From PVC group bacterium (lineage in GTDB: Bacteria > Verrucomicrobiota > Kiritimatiellia > SS1-B-03-39 > UBA6053), in contig PXDP01000467.1 in the NCBI GenBank assembly GCA_003565035.1, positions 1 through 11,296 of the forward strand: a stretch of DNA of 11,296 bases. Reading direction: 5' to 3'. Numbering within the stretch: the first letter of the stretch is position 1; each line of letters opens with the position of its first letter. Position numbers and translations under genes: made by a program. This document shows, in pieces, positions 5,105-11,296 of this stretch. The notes beneath the pieces were generated by a model, which saw only the letters and a program-made list of their open reading frames with translations, ran no database searches and was not told where the DNA came from.

Positions 5105-7480
5105 TCAGGAGACGGTGACAACATGTAGACATGCGGGAAAGACCTGAGGGAAGGAGATCCGGTTTTCGGCATCCGCCTTGAGGGGGTGGGCTTGTCCCTG
5201 CCAGTGCAGGGTTCCGGGAACGGGGGTGTGGACGGTAAACTGAACCGCGCCGTTCTCCCGCCGGAAGTGGACGCGAATCTCTCCCCGGGGGTGGGGGACG
5301 GCAGCCTCCAGATCGTTCAGGGGGCCCGGACCGGGCCGGATCGCCACCCGGGTGAAGCCGGGCGCAGCGGGATGGATTCCCGCGAGGCCGGTGAGGGTGT
5401 GATAGAGCGGATGACTTCCCCAGCCATGGCAGTCGCTGCGCGAGGGCTCCGGGGCTTCCACGGTGGTGAGAAAGCCCTGGGCGTGGAGTTGATTCCAGAA
5501 CTGGAAGCGTGTCAGAAGGGCTTCACTGTGTCCGTGAAGGAGGAGGGCCTCGTGCACATAGAAGCTGAAATAAACGGAGGCTCGGGCCATGTCCGGGGAC
5601 GGGAGAAGCAGTGCATCCAGCATCGCGGACCGTTTTTCGGTATCCGCGAAGGGCAACAGAAGCGCCAGGGCCTGGGTGTGCTCACTCCAGTGTCGCTTGT
5701 CCGCATCATCGGCAAAGCGGTTGCGGTCGGTGCACCAGAACGCAGCGTCGATTTTTGCATAAACGGACCGGGCCTGTGCGCGCCACCGTTGCGCGAGCAG
5801 GGGATCGCCGGAGGCCTCCTCCAGTTCGGCGGCGGCCAGGAGGGCGAGGGGGAGATGGAGGGCGACAGGTGCGGTGAGTTTGCCGGTTTCACCGCCGGGA
5901 ACGCCGTGTTTCCAGAACGGATCGTGAACCCAGTCGACAAACAGCCAGCCGGGAAGGTGCTCCGGCAATCCGCTTTTGTCGATACAGGCCAGAGCCATTT
6001 CCAGGGAGGACCTTACGCCAGGGAGGTGCCGGCGTACCCGGTCCGGGTCATCGCACCACAAAGAGAAATCCCGGAGGAGCAGCGGATACAGCAGGCTGTA
6101 GGTGGCGCTCATTTGGGGGGGCGCCGACGGGCAGCGTTCCGCAAAAAAGCCGTTGATCCAGCGGGAGCGGTCAAAAAGTTCCAGTGCGCGAGCAACCGGA
6201 CGCGGATCTCCGGTGGTGACCAGCCAGGCGAGAGCCTGGACCCGGGTGTCGCCGAGGTACTGCAACTGTTCGTAGTAGGGACAGTCCACAAAGGTTTCGT
6301 GCACGCAGTTGCGCAGACCGGATTCGCAAAGCCGCAGCATGTCAGCGGAAAGGCCTTCGGACTGAACCTGCCAGCGGGGATGAAAGGGGTGTCCGGTGCG
6401 GCGGGGGCGCAGGTCTAGAATTTCCAACGGCTCCTTCTGCGTTTGCACACGGATCCGCAGCCAGCGTCCGCTGCGCCACCAAAGAATTTCGTCGGTTTGC
6501 TCCTCGCCGGCGGCCTGAAGTTCATCGCCGAAGCCCAGCCAGTATTTGCCGTCAATGGCGGCCCGGTGACCTTTGGGAGAGCCTGCATTAGGTTCCGGAG
6601 ATTCGTAAAGAGATTCGGCCCATTCCATGGAGAGAACGGCGCCCCGGCCTCCCCGCAGATGTGCCCGCGGATATCCGCACACATAGTCCTCAAAATCCCA
6701 GAACAGTTCGACGGTGCTGTGTGCGGGAATGCGGACCGGTTCGCCGGAACAGATGCCCTGATATCGGACGCGGGCTTCGTTTCCCCGGATGCGTCCGCCT
6801 TGAAACAGGGTGCGGTCCTGTTCCGGCAGGGGAGACGGCTCACAGCGCCAGGGGGCGTGCATAATTCCGTTTTGGTCGTCCCATCCCTGATGCACCAGAA
6901 CTGGGTCCCGCCAGGGCCCTATCCCCCGAGCTGCTTCGAGCCGGAATCCGCAGCCAATGACATGATAGGAGAGATTTCGGTTTTTGGGCAGGGCGGAGAT
7001 ACCGTGATGGGTTTGGACTTTCCAGGGAGCGGACCCGGTATTGAGAAAGCCGGAAGCTTCATTTACTCCTGCGATGGCGAAGCCCGGACGGACACTGATC
7101 TGCGCCAGGGGCGCAAGCCCCGGTCTCAGCCACCAGCAGTCGGCATCCAGACGGTGTGTGCCCTTTGCAAGGGAGAGTTCGTAGCGGTGAAAACTCCATC
7201 CGCCGGCTTCGGCCCGGTCGGGTCCGCGGCCGAATTCCTGTCCGTCGGCACGGAGAAGATAGCGCTGGTCGGCGGAAACATCAAAGCAGAGCGTCCGGTC
7301 CTCTTCCAGAGTGAATTCAAGCTCAAAGGTGACGAGCTGAATCTCCTGTTCGGTCTCCGGAGGGGGAGCCCAGATCCAGGCGGCGGAGTCGATGGGGTAG
7401 CGGCAGCGGATGCCGGCATTGCCGGGGGAGCGATCGGGAGAAAGGGGGAGGCGGGCCGCGGAAATCGGGGAGGGGATCAT
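5105..7480 (-). CDS. Glycoside hydrolase family 78, alpha-L-rhamnosidase-like
   Basis: GH78 enzymes are inverting hydrolases that release terminal alpha-L-rhamnose from plant or algal glycans and glycosides. The 791-residue protein has N-terminal beta-sandwich domains (about 30-360, beginning WIWAPP at 35-40), an (alpha/alpha)6 barrel (about 375-700) and a C-terminal beta-domain. DCPYYEQLQYLGDTR starts at Asp399. Asp399, Glu404 and Asp411 have the same spacing as Asp567, Glu572 and Asp579 of Bacillus RhaB. Glu675, before PSRSDCHGWGSHPLYH (679-694), is the likely general base. There is no signal peptide, so a cytoplasmic role on imported oligosaccharides is inferred. AAGGG lies about 9 nt before the ATG at 7478-7480. 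The gene follows tRNA-Val by 123 bp on the same strand. Substrate specificity within GH78 cannot be read from the motifs. Confidence 0.92.
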   Translation of the reverse strand: MIPSPISAARLPLSPDRSPGNAGIRCRYPIDSAAWIWAPPPETEQEIQLVTFELEFTLEEDRTLCFDVSADQRYLLRADGQEFGRGPDRAEAGGWSFHRYELSLAKGTHRLDADCWWLRPGLAPLAQISVRPGFAIAGVNEASGFLNTGSAPWKVQTHHGISALPKNRNLSYHVIGCGFRLEAARGIGPWRDPVLVHQGWDDQNGIMHAPWRCEPSPLPEQDRTLFQGGRIRGNEARVRYQGICSGEPVRIPAHSTVELFWDFEDYVCGYPRAHLRGGRGAVLSMEWAESLYESPEPNAGSPKGHRAAIDGKYWLGFGDELQAAGEEQTDEILWWRSGRWLRIRVQTQKEPLEILDLRPRRTGHPFHPRWQVQSEGLSADMLRLCESGLRNCVHETFVDCPYYEQLQYLGDTRVQALAWLVTTGDPRPVARALELFDRSRWINGFFAERCPSAPPQMSATYSLLYPLLLRDFSLWCDDPDRVRRHLPGVRSSLEMALACIDKSGLPEHLPGWLFVDWVHDPFWKHGVPGGETGKLTAPVALHLPLALLAAAELEEASGDPLLAQRWRAQARSVYAKIDAAFWCTDRNRFADDADKRHWSEHTQALALLLPFADTEKRSAMLDALLLPSPDMARASVYFSFYVHEALLLHGHSEALLTRFQFWNQLHAQGFLTTVEAPEPSRSDCHGWGSHPLYHTLTGLAGIHPAAPGFTRVAIRPGPGPLNDLEAAVPHPRGEIRVHFRRENGAVQFTVHTPVPGTLHWQGQAHPLKADAENRISFPQVFPACLHVVTVS

Positions 7481-7566
7481 GACTGATTCCCTTAACAGAC
7501 CGGGGCAGGCAGATAAAGTGAAACCTTAGATGCTGAGAAAAGGGATGATGCCAGGAACCCGCTGAT

Positions 7567-7597
7567 CCTGCATGGACAGACCGAGTGGAGATGCAGG
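7567..7597 (-). other. Hairpin between tRNA-Val and the GH78 gene
   Basis: CCTGCAT and ATGCAGG form a perfect 7-bp stem with a 17-nt loop, starting 6 nt after the encoded CCA of tRNA-Val. It has no T-run, so it is more likely a processing or weak pausing structure than a strong terminator. Read-through from the tRNA promoter into the GH78 gene is therefore possible. Confidence 0.3.
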
Positions 7598-7603
7598 GAA
7601 ACA

Positions 7604-7680
7604 TGGTGGGCGCTGAGGGACTCGAACCCCCGACCCTCTCGGTGTAAACGAGATGCTCTAACCAACTGAGCTAAGCGCCC
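7604..7680 (-). tRNA. trnV: tRNA-Val, anticodon UAC, CCA encoded
   Basis: The minus strand folds into a full cloverleaf. The acceptor stem GGGCGCT pairs with AGCGCCC. The D arm is GCTC/GAGC, the anticodon stem is TCTCG/CGAGA with loop TTTACAC (anticodon TAC, decoding GUA), and the T arm is GGGGG/CCCTC-type with loop TTCGAGT. The discriminator is A (7607), followed by a genomically encoded CCA (7606-7604). A sigma70-like promoter sits immediately upstream, and divergent ribosomal-protein genes start beyond it. Confidence 0.97.
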
Positions 7681-7695
7681 TGACTGTGGCGGTGG

Positions 7696-7724
7696 GCTAT
7701 ACTGGAAGGGGGGAGGGCTGTCAA
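7696..7724 (-). promoter_or_regulatory. Promoter for tRNA-Val
   Basis: On the minus strand a perfect TTGACA -35 (7719-7724) and a TATAGC -10 (7696-7701) are separated by 17 bp. The -10 ends 15 bp before the tRNA 5' end at 7680, which is the right distance for a short primary-transcript leader. Its -35 faces the rpsJ promoter's -35 with only 41 bp between them. Confidence 0.75.
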
Positions 7725-7765
7725 TGGGTGTTTTGATCTGTTTCGGATCTTTTTGCAGAAAGGGC

Positions 7766-7793
7766 TTGCTCCACGGGGCGAATTGGATATAAC
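7766..7793 (+). promoter_or_regulatory. Promoter for the rpsJ operon
   Basis: TTGCTC (7766-7771) and TATAAC (7788-7793) with a 16-bp spacer resemble sigma70 boxes. A start near 7800 would give a leader of about 110 nt before the rpsJ ATG at 7910. No other good pair is visible in this gap. Confidence 0.55.
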
Positions 7794-7808
7794 CCCCCTC
7801 CCTTTTTG

Positions 7809-7867
7809 CGCCGACTCGCGGCGTGAAAAGTTCAGTCATGAAGCTCTGCGGCGGGGAAACCCGGCGT
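7809..7867 (+). promoter_or_regulatory. Structured leader of the rpsJ operon
   Basis: Two stems are visible in the predicted leader: CGCCG/CGGCG (7809-7823), and GCG-CGGG capped by a GAAA tetraloop and closed by CCCG-CGT (7848-7867, with one internal G-G mismatch). In several bacteria the S10 operon is controlled by L4 binding to its leader. Whether that applies here is inference, because this leader does not resemble the E. coli one in length or sequence as far as I can see. Confidence 0.35.
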
Positions 7868-7909
7868 TGTAAGAGCCAAGCATGATTTTTGGAAACCGAA
7901 AGGAACCCT

Positions 7910-8218
7910 ATGAACGGTCAGAAAATACGCATTAAATTAAAAGCGTACGATCACCGTGTTCTCGATCAGTCCGCTGGAGACATTGTCGAGACCGCGAAAC
8001 GTACCGGGGCCCGCGTCGCGGGACCGATTCCGATGCCGACACGCATCGAACGGTTCACCGTGAACCGCAGCCCCCACGTGGACAAGAAGTCCATGGAGCA
8101 GTTCGAAATCCGCACACACAAGCGGATGTTGGACATTATCGAGCCGACCGCCAAAACCGTGGATGAGCTGAAGAAGCTGAATCTCCCGGCGGGCGTGGAC
8201 ATCAGCATTAAAATTTGA
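7910..8218 (+). CDS. rpsJ: 30S ribosomal protein S10
   Basis: S10 lies in the 30S head and, in many bacteria, also partners NusB in antitermination. The 102-residue length is typical. The segments KIRIKLKAYDHRVLDQSA (near the N-terminus), PIPMPTRIERFTVNRSPHVD and FEIRTHKRMLDI are hallmark S10 sequence. I chose the ATG at 7910 because AAGGA (7899-7903) sits six bases ahead and the protein then begins in the usual place; an in-frame TTG at 7889 would add a spurious seven residues. This is the first gene of the operon, as in the classic S10 operon. The rplC start lies 11 bp after the stop. Confidence 0.98.
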   Translation: MNGQKIRIKLKAYDHRVLDQSAGDIVETAKRTGARVAGPIPMPTRIERFTVNRSPHVDKKSMEQFEIRTHKRMLDIIEPTAKTVDELKKLNLPAGVDISIKI

Positions 8219-8229
8219 GGAGGATGTTC

Positions 8230-8862
8230 ATGAGCGCAATTATTGGTCGTAAAGTCGGCATGACTCAGGTCTTTGATGAAAACGGGGCGCAGATTCCTGT
8301 GACCGTGATCGAAGCGGGTCCGTGTGTCGTGGTGCAGCGCAAAACCGTTGAAACTGACGGGTATGATGCGGTGCAGCTTGGCTTTCTGGAGCAGAAGCCC
8401 CAGCGGTTGAGCAAAGCCTCTCTGGGGCGTTTCGAAAAGGCGGGCGTGACACCGCGCCGCATTCTCCGCGAGTTCCGCTGCGAAAGCGGCGACGGGGTGA
8501 AGGCGGGCGACGAAGTCAAAGCCGACGCCTTCAAAGATGTCACCTACGTGGACATTTCCGGGGTCACCAAAGGCCGCGGATTCCAGGGGGTGGTGAAACG
8601 CTACAACTTCGGTGGTGGCCGTGCCTCGCACGGGGGCAAGTCCAAACTCCGTTCCGGTGGTTCCATCGGGATGCGCGAGTGGCCGGGCCGCGTCTTCAAA
8701 AACAAGAAGATGCCCGGACAGATGGGCAATGTGAATGTCACCACGCAAAACATTAAAGTTGTGCAGGTGCGTGAGGAAGACAACGTGATTCTGGTGCGGG
8801 GCTCTGTTCCCGGTCCGAATGGCGGCGTGGTCCTGGTGCGCAAAGCCATCAAGAAAGGTTAA
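8230..8862 (+). CDS. rplC: 50S ribosomal protein L3
   Basis: L3 is an early 23S rRNA-binding protein whose extension reaches towards the peptidyl-transferase centre. The 210-residue product begins with the conserved IIGRKVGMTQVF and contains GRASHGGKSKLRSGGSIG (129-146) and the MPGQMGN loop (161-167). Gln164 corresponds to the glutamine that PrmB methylates in E. coli. The strong Shine-Dalgarno sequence GGAGG (8219-8223) six bases ahead of 8230 favours this ATG over an upstream ATG at 8224, which would overlap it. The rplD start follows the stop by 6 bp. Confidence 0.98.
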   Translation: MSAIIGRKVGMTQVFDENGAQIPVTVIEAGPCVVVQRKTVETDGYDAVQLGFLEQKPQRLSKASLGRFEKAGVTPRRILREFRCESGDGVKAGDEVKADAFKDVTYVDISGVTKGRGFQGVVKRYNFGGGRASHGGKSKLRSGGSIGMREWPGRVFKNKKMPGQMGNVNVTTQNIKVVQVREEDNVILVRGSVPGPNGGVVLVRKAIKKG

Positions 8863-8868
8863 GGACCC

Positions 8869-9513
8869 ATGAGTAAGTTACCCATTAAAGATTTACAGGG
8901 CAAAGCGGCCGGCGAATATGATATCGCGGACGATTTGCTGATTTATGACAAAGGCCTGCAGGCGGTGCAGGATGCGGTGGTGGCCCATCGCGCCAATCTG
9001 CGCCAAGGCTCGGCTTCGACGCTGGGCAAAGGCGAAGTGGCCGGCAGCAACCGCAAACTGTGGAAGCAGAAAGGCACCGGGCGCGCCCGGACCGGTCTGC
9101 GTCAGTCTCCGGTCTGGCGCGGCGGCGGTGTGGTTTTCGGACCCAAGCCCCGCGACTTCAGCCGCACGCAGAACAAACGCGAAGCGCGTCTGGCTTTCCG
9201 CCGCGCGGTGAGCGAAAAAATTGCCGCCGGTCAGATTGTGGTGGTGGAGGACCTCACGGTTTCCGCACCCAAGACCCGTGAGTTCGCGTCCCTGATGCAG
9301 GGGCTGGGCGTTTCCGCGCCGGCACTGTTTGTGACCGACGGGGTTCAGACCGACATTGTCCGCGCGGCCCGCAATATTCCGCGGGTTGAAGTGATCACCG
9401 CCGATTCCATGCACACCTACCAGTTGCTGCGCTATCCCACGATTGTGGTGACCCGCGCGGCCATGGCCGGACTGGAAGAACGGCTCCGCAAAGCCAAAGG
9501 AGGCAAAGCATGA
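8869..9513 (+). CDS. rplD: 50S ribosomal protein L4
   Basis: L4 binds 23S rRNA, lines the exit tunnel with its extended loop and, in enterobacteria, represses its own operon. The 214-residue length is normal for the family. The tunnel-loop segment is clear: GSNRKLWKQKGTGRAR followed by SPVWRGGGVVFGPKPRDF (about residues 59-98). AAGGA (8861-8865), overlapping the rplC stop codon, serves as ribosome binding site. Its stop codon overlaps the rplW start (ATGA), so L4 and L23 are translationally coupled. Confidence 0.98.
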   Translation: MSKLPIKDLQGKAAGEYDIADDLLIYDKGLQAVQDAVVAHRANLRQGSASTLGKGEVAGSNRKLWKQKGTGRARTGLRQSPVWRGGGVVFGPKPRDFSRTQNKREARLAFRRAVSEKIAAGQIVVVEDLTVSAPKTREFASLMQGLGVSAPALFVTDGVQTDIVRAARNIPRVEVITADSMHTYQLLRYPTIVVTRAAMAGLEERLRKAKGGKA

Positions 9514-9794
9514 AGCCCGCACATCAAATTATCGACACGATTCTGCTGACCGAAAAAGGCACCGTCCTGACCGAAAAGCTGAATCAGTACACCTTCAAGG
9601 TGTATCCGTCCGCCAATAAAAATGAAATCAAACAGGCGGTCGAGTCACTGTTCAAGGTCCACGTCACCGACGTGCGCACCATGAACCGCATCGGCAAGAA
9701 AAAGCGCGAGCGCCGCCCGAACTACGGAACCACCTCCGCCTGGAAAAAAGCGGTGGTGACTCTGAAAGACGGCGACACCATCGACCTTACCTGA
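9510..9794 (+). CDS. rplW: 50S ribosomal protein L23
   Basis: L23 sits at the tunnel exit and is the docking site for trigger factor and the signal recognition particle. The 94-residue protein carries the family signature: LTEK near the N-terminus, YTFKVYPSANKNEIKQAVE (about 28-46), and the basic GKKKRERRPNYG loop before the C-terminal WKKAVVTLKDGDTIDL. A strong AAAGGAGG lies inside the end of rplD, 5 bases before the ATG, and the start overlaps the rplD stop by 4 nt. Confidence 0.97.
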   Translation: MKPAHQIIDTILLTEKGTVLTEKLNQYTFKVYPSANKNEIKQAVESLFKVHVTDVRTMNRIGKKKRERRPNYGTTSAWKKAVVTLKDGDTIDLT

Positions 9795-9808
9795 GAAAGA
9801 AACGAATC

Positions 9809-10633
9809 ATGGCTTTAAAAACAAGAAAACCCACGACACCCAGCAACCGGTTCACGGTGCTGTCCGATTTCGAGGGTCTGGACAAAGTGCGCCCCGAGCG
9901 CAGTTTGACGGAATCCAAGAAATCCACCGCCGGCCGTAACTCCGCCGGACGCATCACCGTGCGTCACCGCGGGGGCGGACACAAGCGTCTGTACCGCAAG
10001 ATTGATTTCAAACGGGACAAAACCGGTATCCCCGGCAAAGTCGCGACCCTGGAATACGATCCCAACCGTACCTCGAACATTGCGCTGATCCATTACGCGG
10101 ACGGCGAAAAGCGTTACATCCTGGCTCCCAACGGCCTGAAAAAAGGCGACACGATCCTCTCCGGTTCCGGTTCGCCCGCCAGCGTGGGCAACAGCCTGCC
10201 GCTGAAGGAAATTCCGCTGGCGACCTTCATCCACAACGTGGAACTGAAGCCCGGCCGCGGCGGACAGATTGTCCGCAGTGCGGGCGGTGCCGCCCAGTTG
10301 ATGTCCCGCGATCAGGATTACGCACAGGTGAAACTGCCTTCCGGCGAAATCCGGCTGATTCATGTCACCTGCAACGCCACGGTCGGCCGTGTCGGCAACA
10401 GCGAGCATGAGTCCCGTTCCCTGGGCAAAGCCGGCCGCAAACGGTGGATGGGTATCCGTCCGACGGTGCGCGGTGTGGCGATGAACCCGGTTGACCATCC
10501 GATGGGCGGCGGTGAAGGCCGCACCTCCGGCGGTGGCCATCCCGTGTCGCCCTGGGGCAAGATCACCCGCGGCAAGAAAACGCGCAAGCGCAGCAAGACC
10601 ACAAGCAAGTTCATCGTGAAACGGAGAAAGTAA
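9809..10633 (+). CDS. rplB: 50S ribosomal protein L2
   Basis: L2 is required for subunit association and sits close to the peptidyl-transferase centre. The 274-residue product has the usual length. The N-terminal RNA-binding region contains GRITVRHRGGGHKRLYR (about 51-67). The C-terminal region has VAMNPVDHPMGGGEGR followed by GGGHPVSPWG, which includes the conserved histidine linked to function in E. coli (His229). The tail is basic and lysine-rich. The start ATG at 9809 gives the normal N-terminus (MALKTRKPTTP) and has a purine-rich but weaker ribosome binding site (GAAAGAAA). rpsS follows after only 3 bp. Confidence 0.98.
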   Translation: MALKTRKPTTPSNRFTVLSDFEGLDKVRPERSLTESKKSTAGRNSAGRITVRHRGGGHKRLYRKIDFKRDKTGIPGKVATLEYDPNRTSNIALIHYADGEKRYILAPNGLKKGDTILSGSGSPASVGNSLPLKEIPLATFIHNVELKPGRGGQIVRSAGGAAQLMSRDQDYAQVKLPSGEIRLIHVTCNATVGRVGNSEHESRSLGKAGRKRWMGIRPTVRGVAMNPVDHPMGGGEGRTSGGGHPVSPWGKITRGKKTRKRSKTTSKFIVKRRK

Positions 10634-10636
10634 GTT

Positions 10637-10900
10637 ATGCGTTCCCTCAAAAAAGGACCCTACGTCGAAGAGAAACTGTACACCAAAGTTTCCAAGATGA
10701 ACGACGGCGGCCGCAAACAGGTGGTCAAAACCTGGTCGCGCCGCTCCATGATTCTGCCGGACTTTGTTGGTCACACCTTTGCCGTGCACAATGGCAAAGT
10801 GTTCATCAACGTGTTTGTGACCGAAAATATGGTCGGCCACAAGCTGGGCGAATTCGCCCAGACCCGGACGTTCAAAACCCACGGGATTTCCAACAAGTAA
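10637..10900 (+). CDS. rpsS: 30S ribosomal protein S19
   Basis: S19 forms a complex with S13 in the 30S head, near the A-site tRNA. The 87-residue protein matches the family from MRSLKKGPYVEEKL to the conserved SRRSMILPDFVGHTFAVHNG (about 35-54) and the C-terminal GHKLGEFAQTRTFKTH. It starts 3 bp after rplB; GGAG about ten bases ahead lies within the end of rplB. In the classic S10 operon rplV would follow immediately. Here the stop codon is instead followed within about 20 bases by an intrinsic terminator, so S19 is the last gene of this unit. Confidence 0.98.
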   Translation: MRSLKKGPYVEEKLYTKVSKMNDGGRKQVVKTWSRRSMILPDFVGHTFAVHNGKVFINVFVTENMVGHKLGEFAQTRTFKTHGISNK

Positions 10901-10921
10901 TTGCTGGTTCCTGTCTGAGAA

Positions 10922-10949
10922 AAAACCCGCCCCTGTGGCGGGTTTTTTT
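10922..10949 (+). terminator. Rho-independent terminator after rpsS
   Basis: ACCCGCC (10925-10931) pairs with GGCGGGT (10937-10943) around a CCTGT loop. Upstream A residues can extend the stem with the T-run that continues to 10949. The strong GC stem and seven T residues make a textbook terminator, 21 bases past the rpsS stop. Confidence 0.93.
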
Positions 10950-11296
10950 GTTTCATTACGGGGCTGCGCTCCTTCGTCGCTGACCCCCAGACCTCAGTTT
11001 AAGTCCCCGAATCGTCAAAAAGCATCGCAGATTCAAATGCCTCTTCTAAGCGGGCGGTTTTCAGGGTGACCGGATCGAAATGTGGCGAAGTATTTAGACA
11101 GGTAATTTAAAGATAGGTCTGTCGTTTAGAGGAACGCACGTTGATATCCACGTCACCGCCCCGCTTGTCGGGGTGGTATTCATATATACCTGTCAAAATA
11201 TTACACTGCGTTCGGCATTCGCCGTCCGCTGGGCCAATCGGCGATTGGCGGTCCGAAAATTCTTGCACCCCGAAGCGGGTGCCCTCACCGTAGCCA
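10950..11296. other. Non-coding right edge with hairpins
   Basis: No gene is visible in these 347 bases, and in particular no start of rplV. The stretch contains repeat copy B (10979-11167), a 9-bp hairpin ACCGCCCCG/CGGGGTGGT (11155-11177) overlapping the end of that repeat, a near-perfect palindrome GCCAATCG/CGATTGGC (11233-11249) and CACCC/GGGTG (11266-11281). The pattern resembles the left edge of the window. Confidence 0.55.
10979..11167 (-). repeat. Modular dispersed repeat, copy B (inverted relative to copy A)
   Basis: On the minus strand the order is block 1 (11167-11117, 48 of 51 positions equal to copy A), block 2 (11040-11024, identical 17-mer) and block 3 (11000-10979, with the identical AAACTGAGGTCTGG). 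The block 2-3 spacer is 23 nt, as in copy A, but its sequence differs. The block 1-2 spacer is 76 nt instead of 23. A GC-rich hairpin overlaps the outer end of block 1; its second arm is absent from copy A. No reading frame is conserved between copies. Confidence 0.8.

Noticed and set aside
5186..7486. Long plus-strand open frames (410 and 347 codons) opposite the GH78 gene
   Set aside because: They show the same GC-driven shadow effect. The minus-strand frame has the GH78 acidic residues with correct spacing, while the opposite frames show no domain.
11190..11215. TTGACA on the minus strand near the right edge as a promoter -35
   Set aside because: No -10-like hexamer lies at a suitable distance; the bases 17 bp downstream are GC-rich and part of a hairpin.

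Overview
The window reads as bacterial chromosome with a GC-rich core (two large glycoside hydrolases and a ribosomal-protein operon), a visibly AT-rich island of small hypothetical genes near the left end, and non-coding repeat-bearing DNA at both edges. The combination of cytosolic GH31 and GH78 enzymes, Shine-Dalgarno-led ribosomal genes and repeat-rich intergenic DNA would fit a saccharolytic member of the PVC group (Kiritimatiellota/Verrucomicrobiota-like). That placement is an impression with low confidence; no marker here was compared with a database.

Layout, left to right. Positions 1-579 hold no convincing gene. They contain several small hairpins, the first copy of a modular dispersed repeat (313-448) and a cluster of three hairpins (about 455-545). 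From 580 to 7680 everything lies on the minus strand. In order of transcription (right to left) this is tRNA-Val(UAC), a GH78 alpha-L-rhamnosidase-like enzyme, a vapB-vapC toxin-antitoxin pair, a GH31 alpha-glucosidase-family enzyme, and an AT-rich trio encoding a small secreted protein, a lipoprotein and a two-helix membrane protein. From about 7766 the plus strand carries rpsJ-rplC-rplD-rplW-rplB-rpsS behind a sigma70-like promoter and a structured leader. This operon is closed at 10922-10949 by a strong intrinsic terminator, directly after rpsS. The last 347 bases are non-coding and contain the second, inverted copy of the repeat seen at 313-448.

How the parts fit. The divergent promoters of tRNA-Val and rpsJ share one intergenic region, a translation-machinery hub. 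The two hydrolases lack signal peptides, so they probably finish degradation of imported rhamnose- and glucose/xylose-type oligosaccharides in the cytoplasm. The vapBC pair sits between them and shows a palindrome over its -10 box, a predicted leaderless antitoxin mRNA, a perfect hairpin abutting the toxin start codon and a second hairpin across the toxin stop codon.

The points most worth a second look are the S10 operon that stops after rpsS instead of continuing into rplV, the inverted modular repeat lying just beyond that stop, the regulatory architecture of vapBC, and the unrecognised AT-rich trio.
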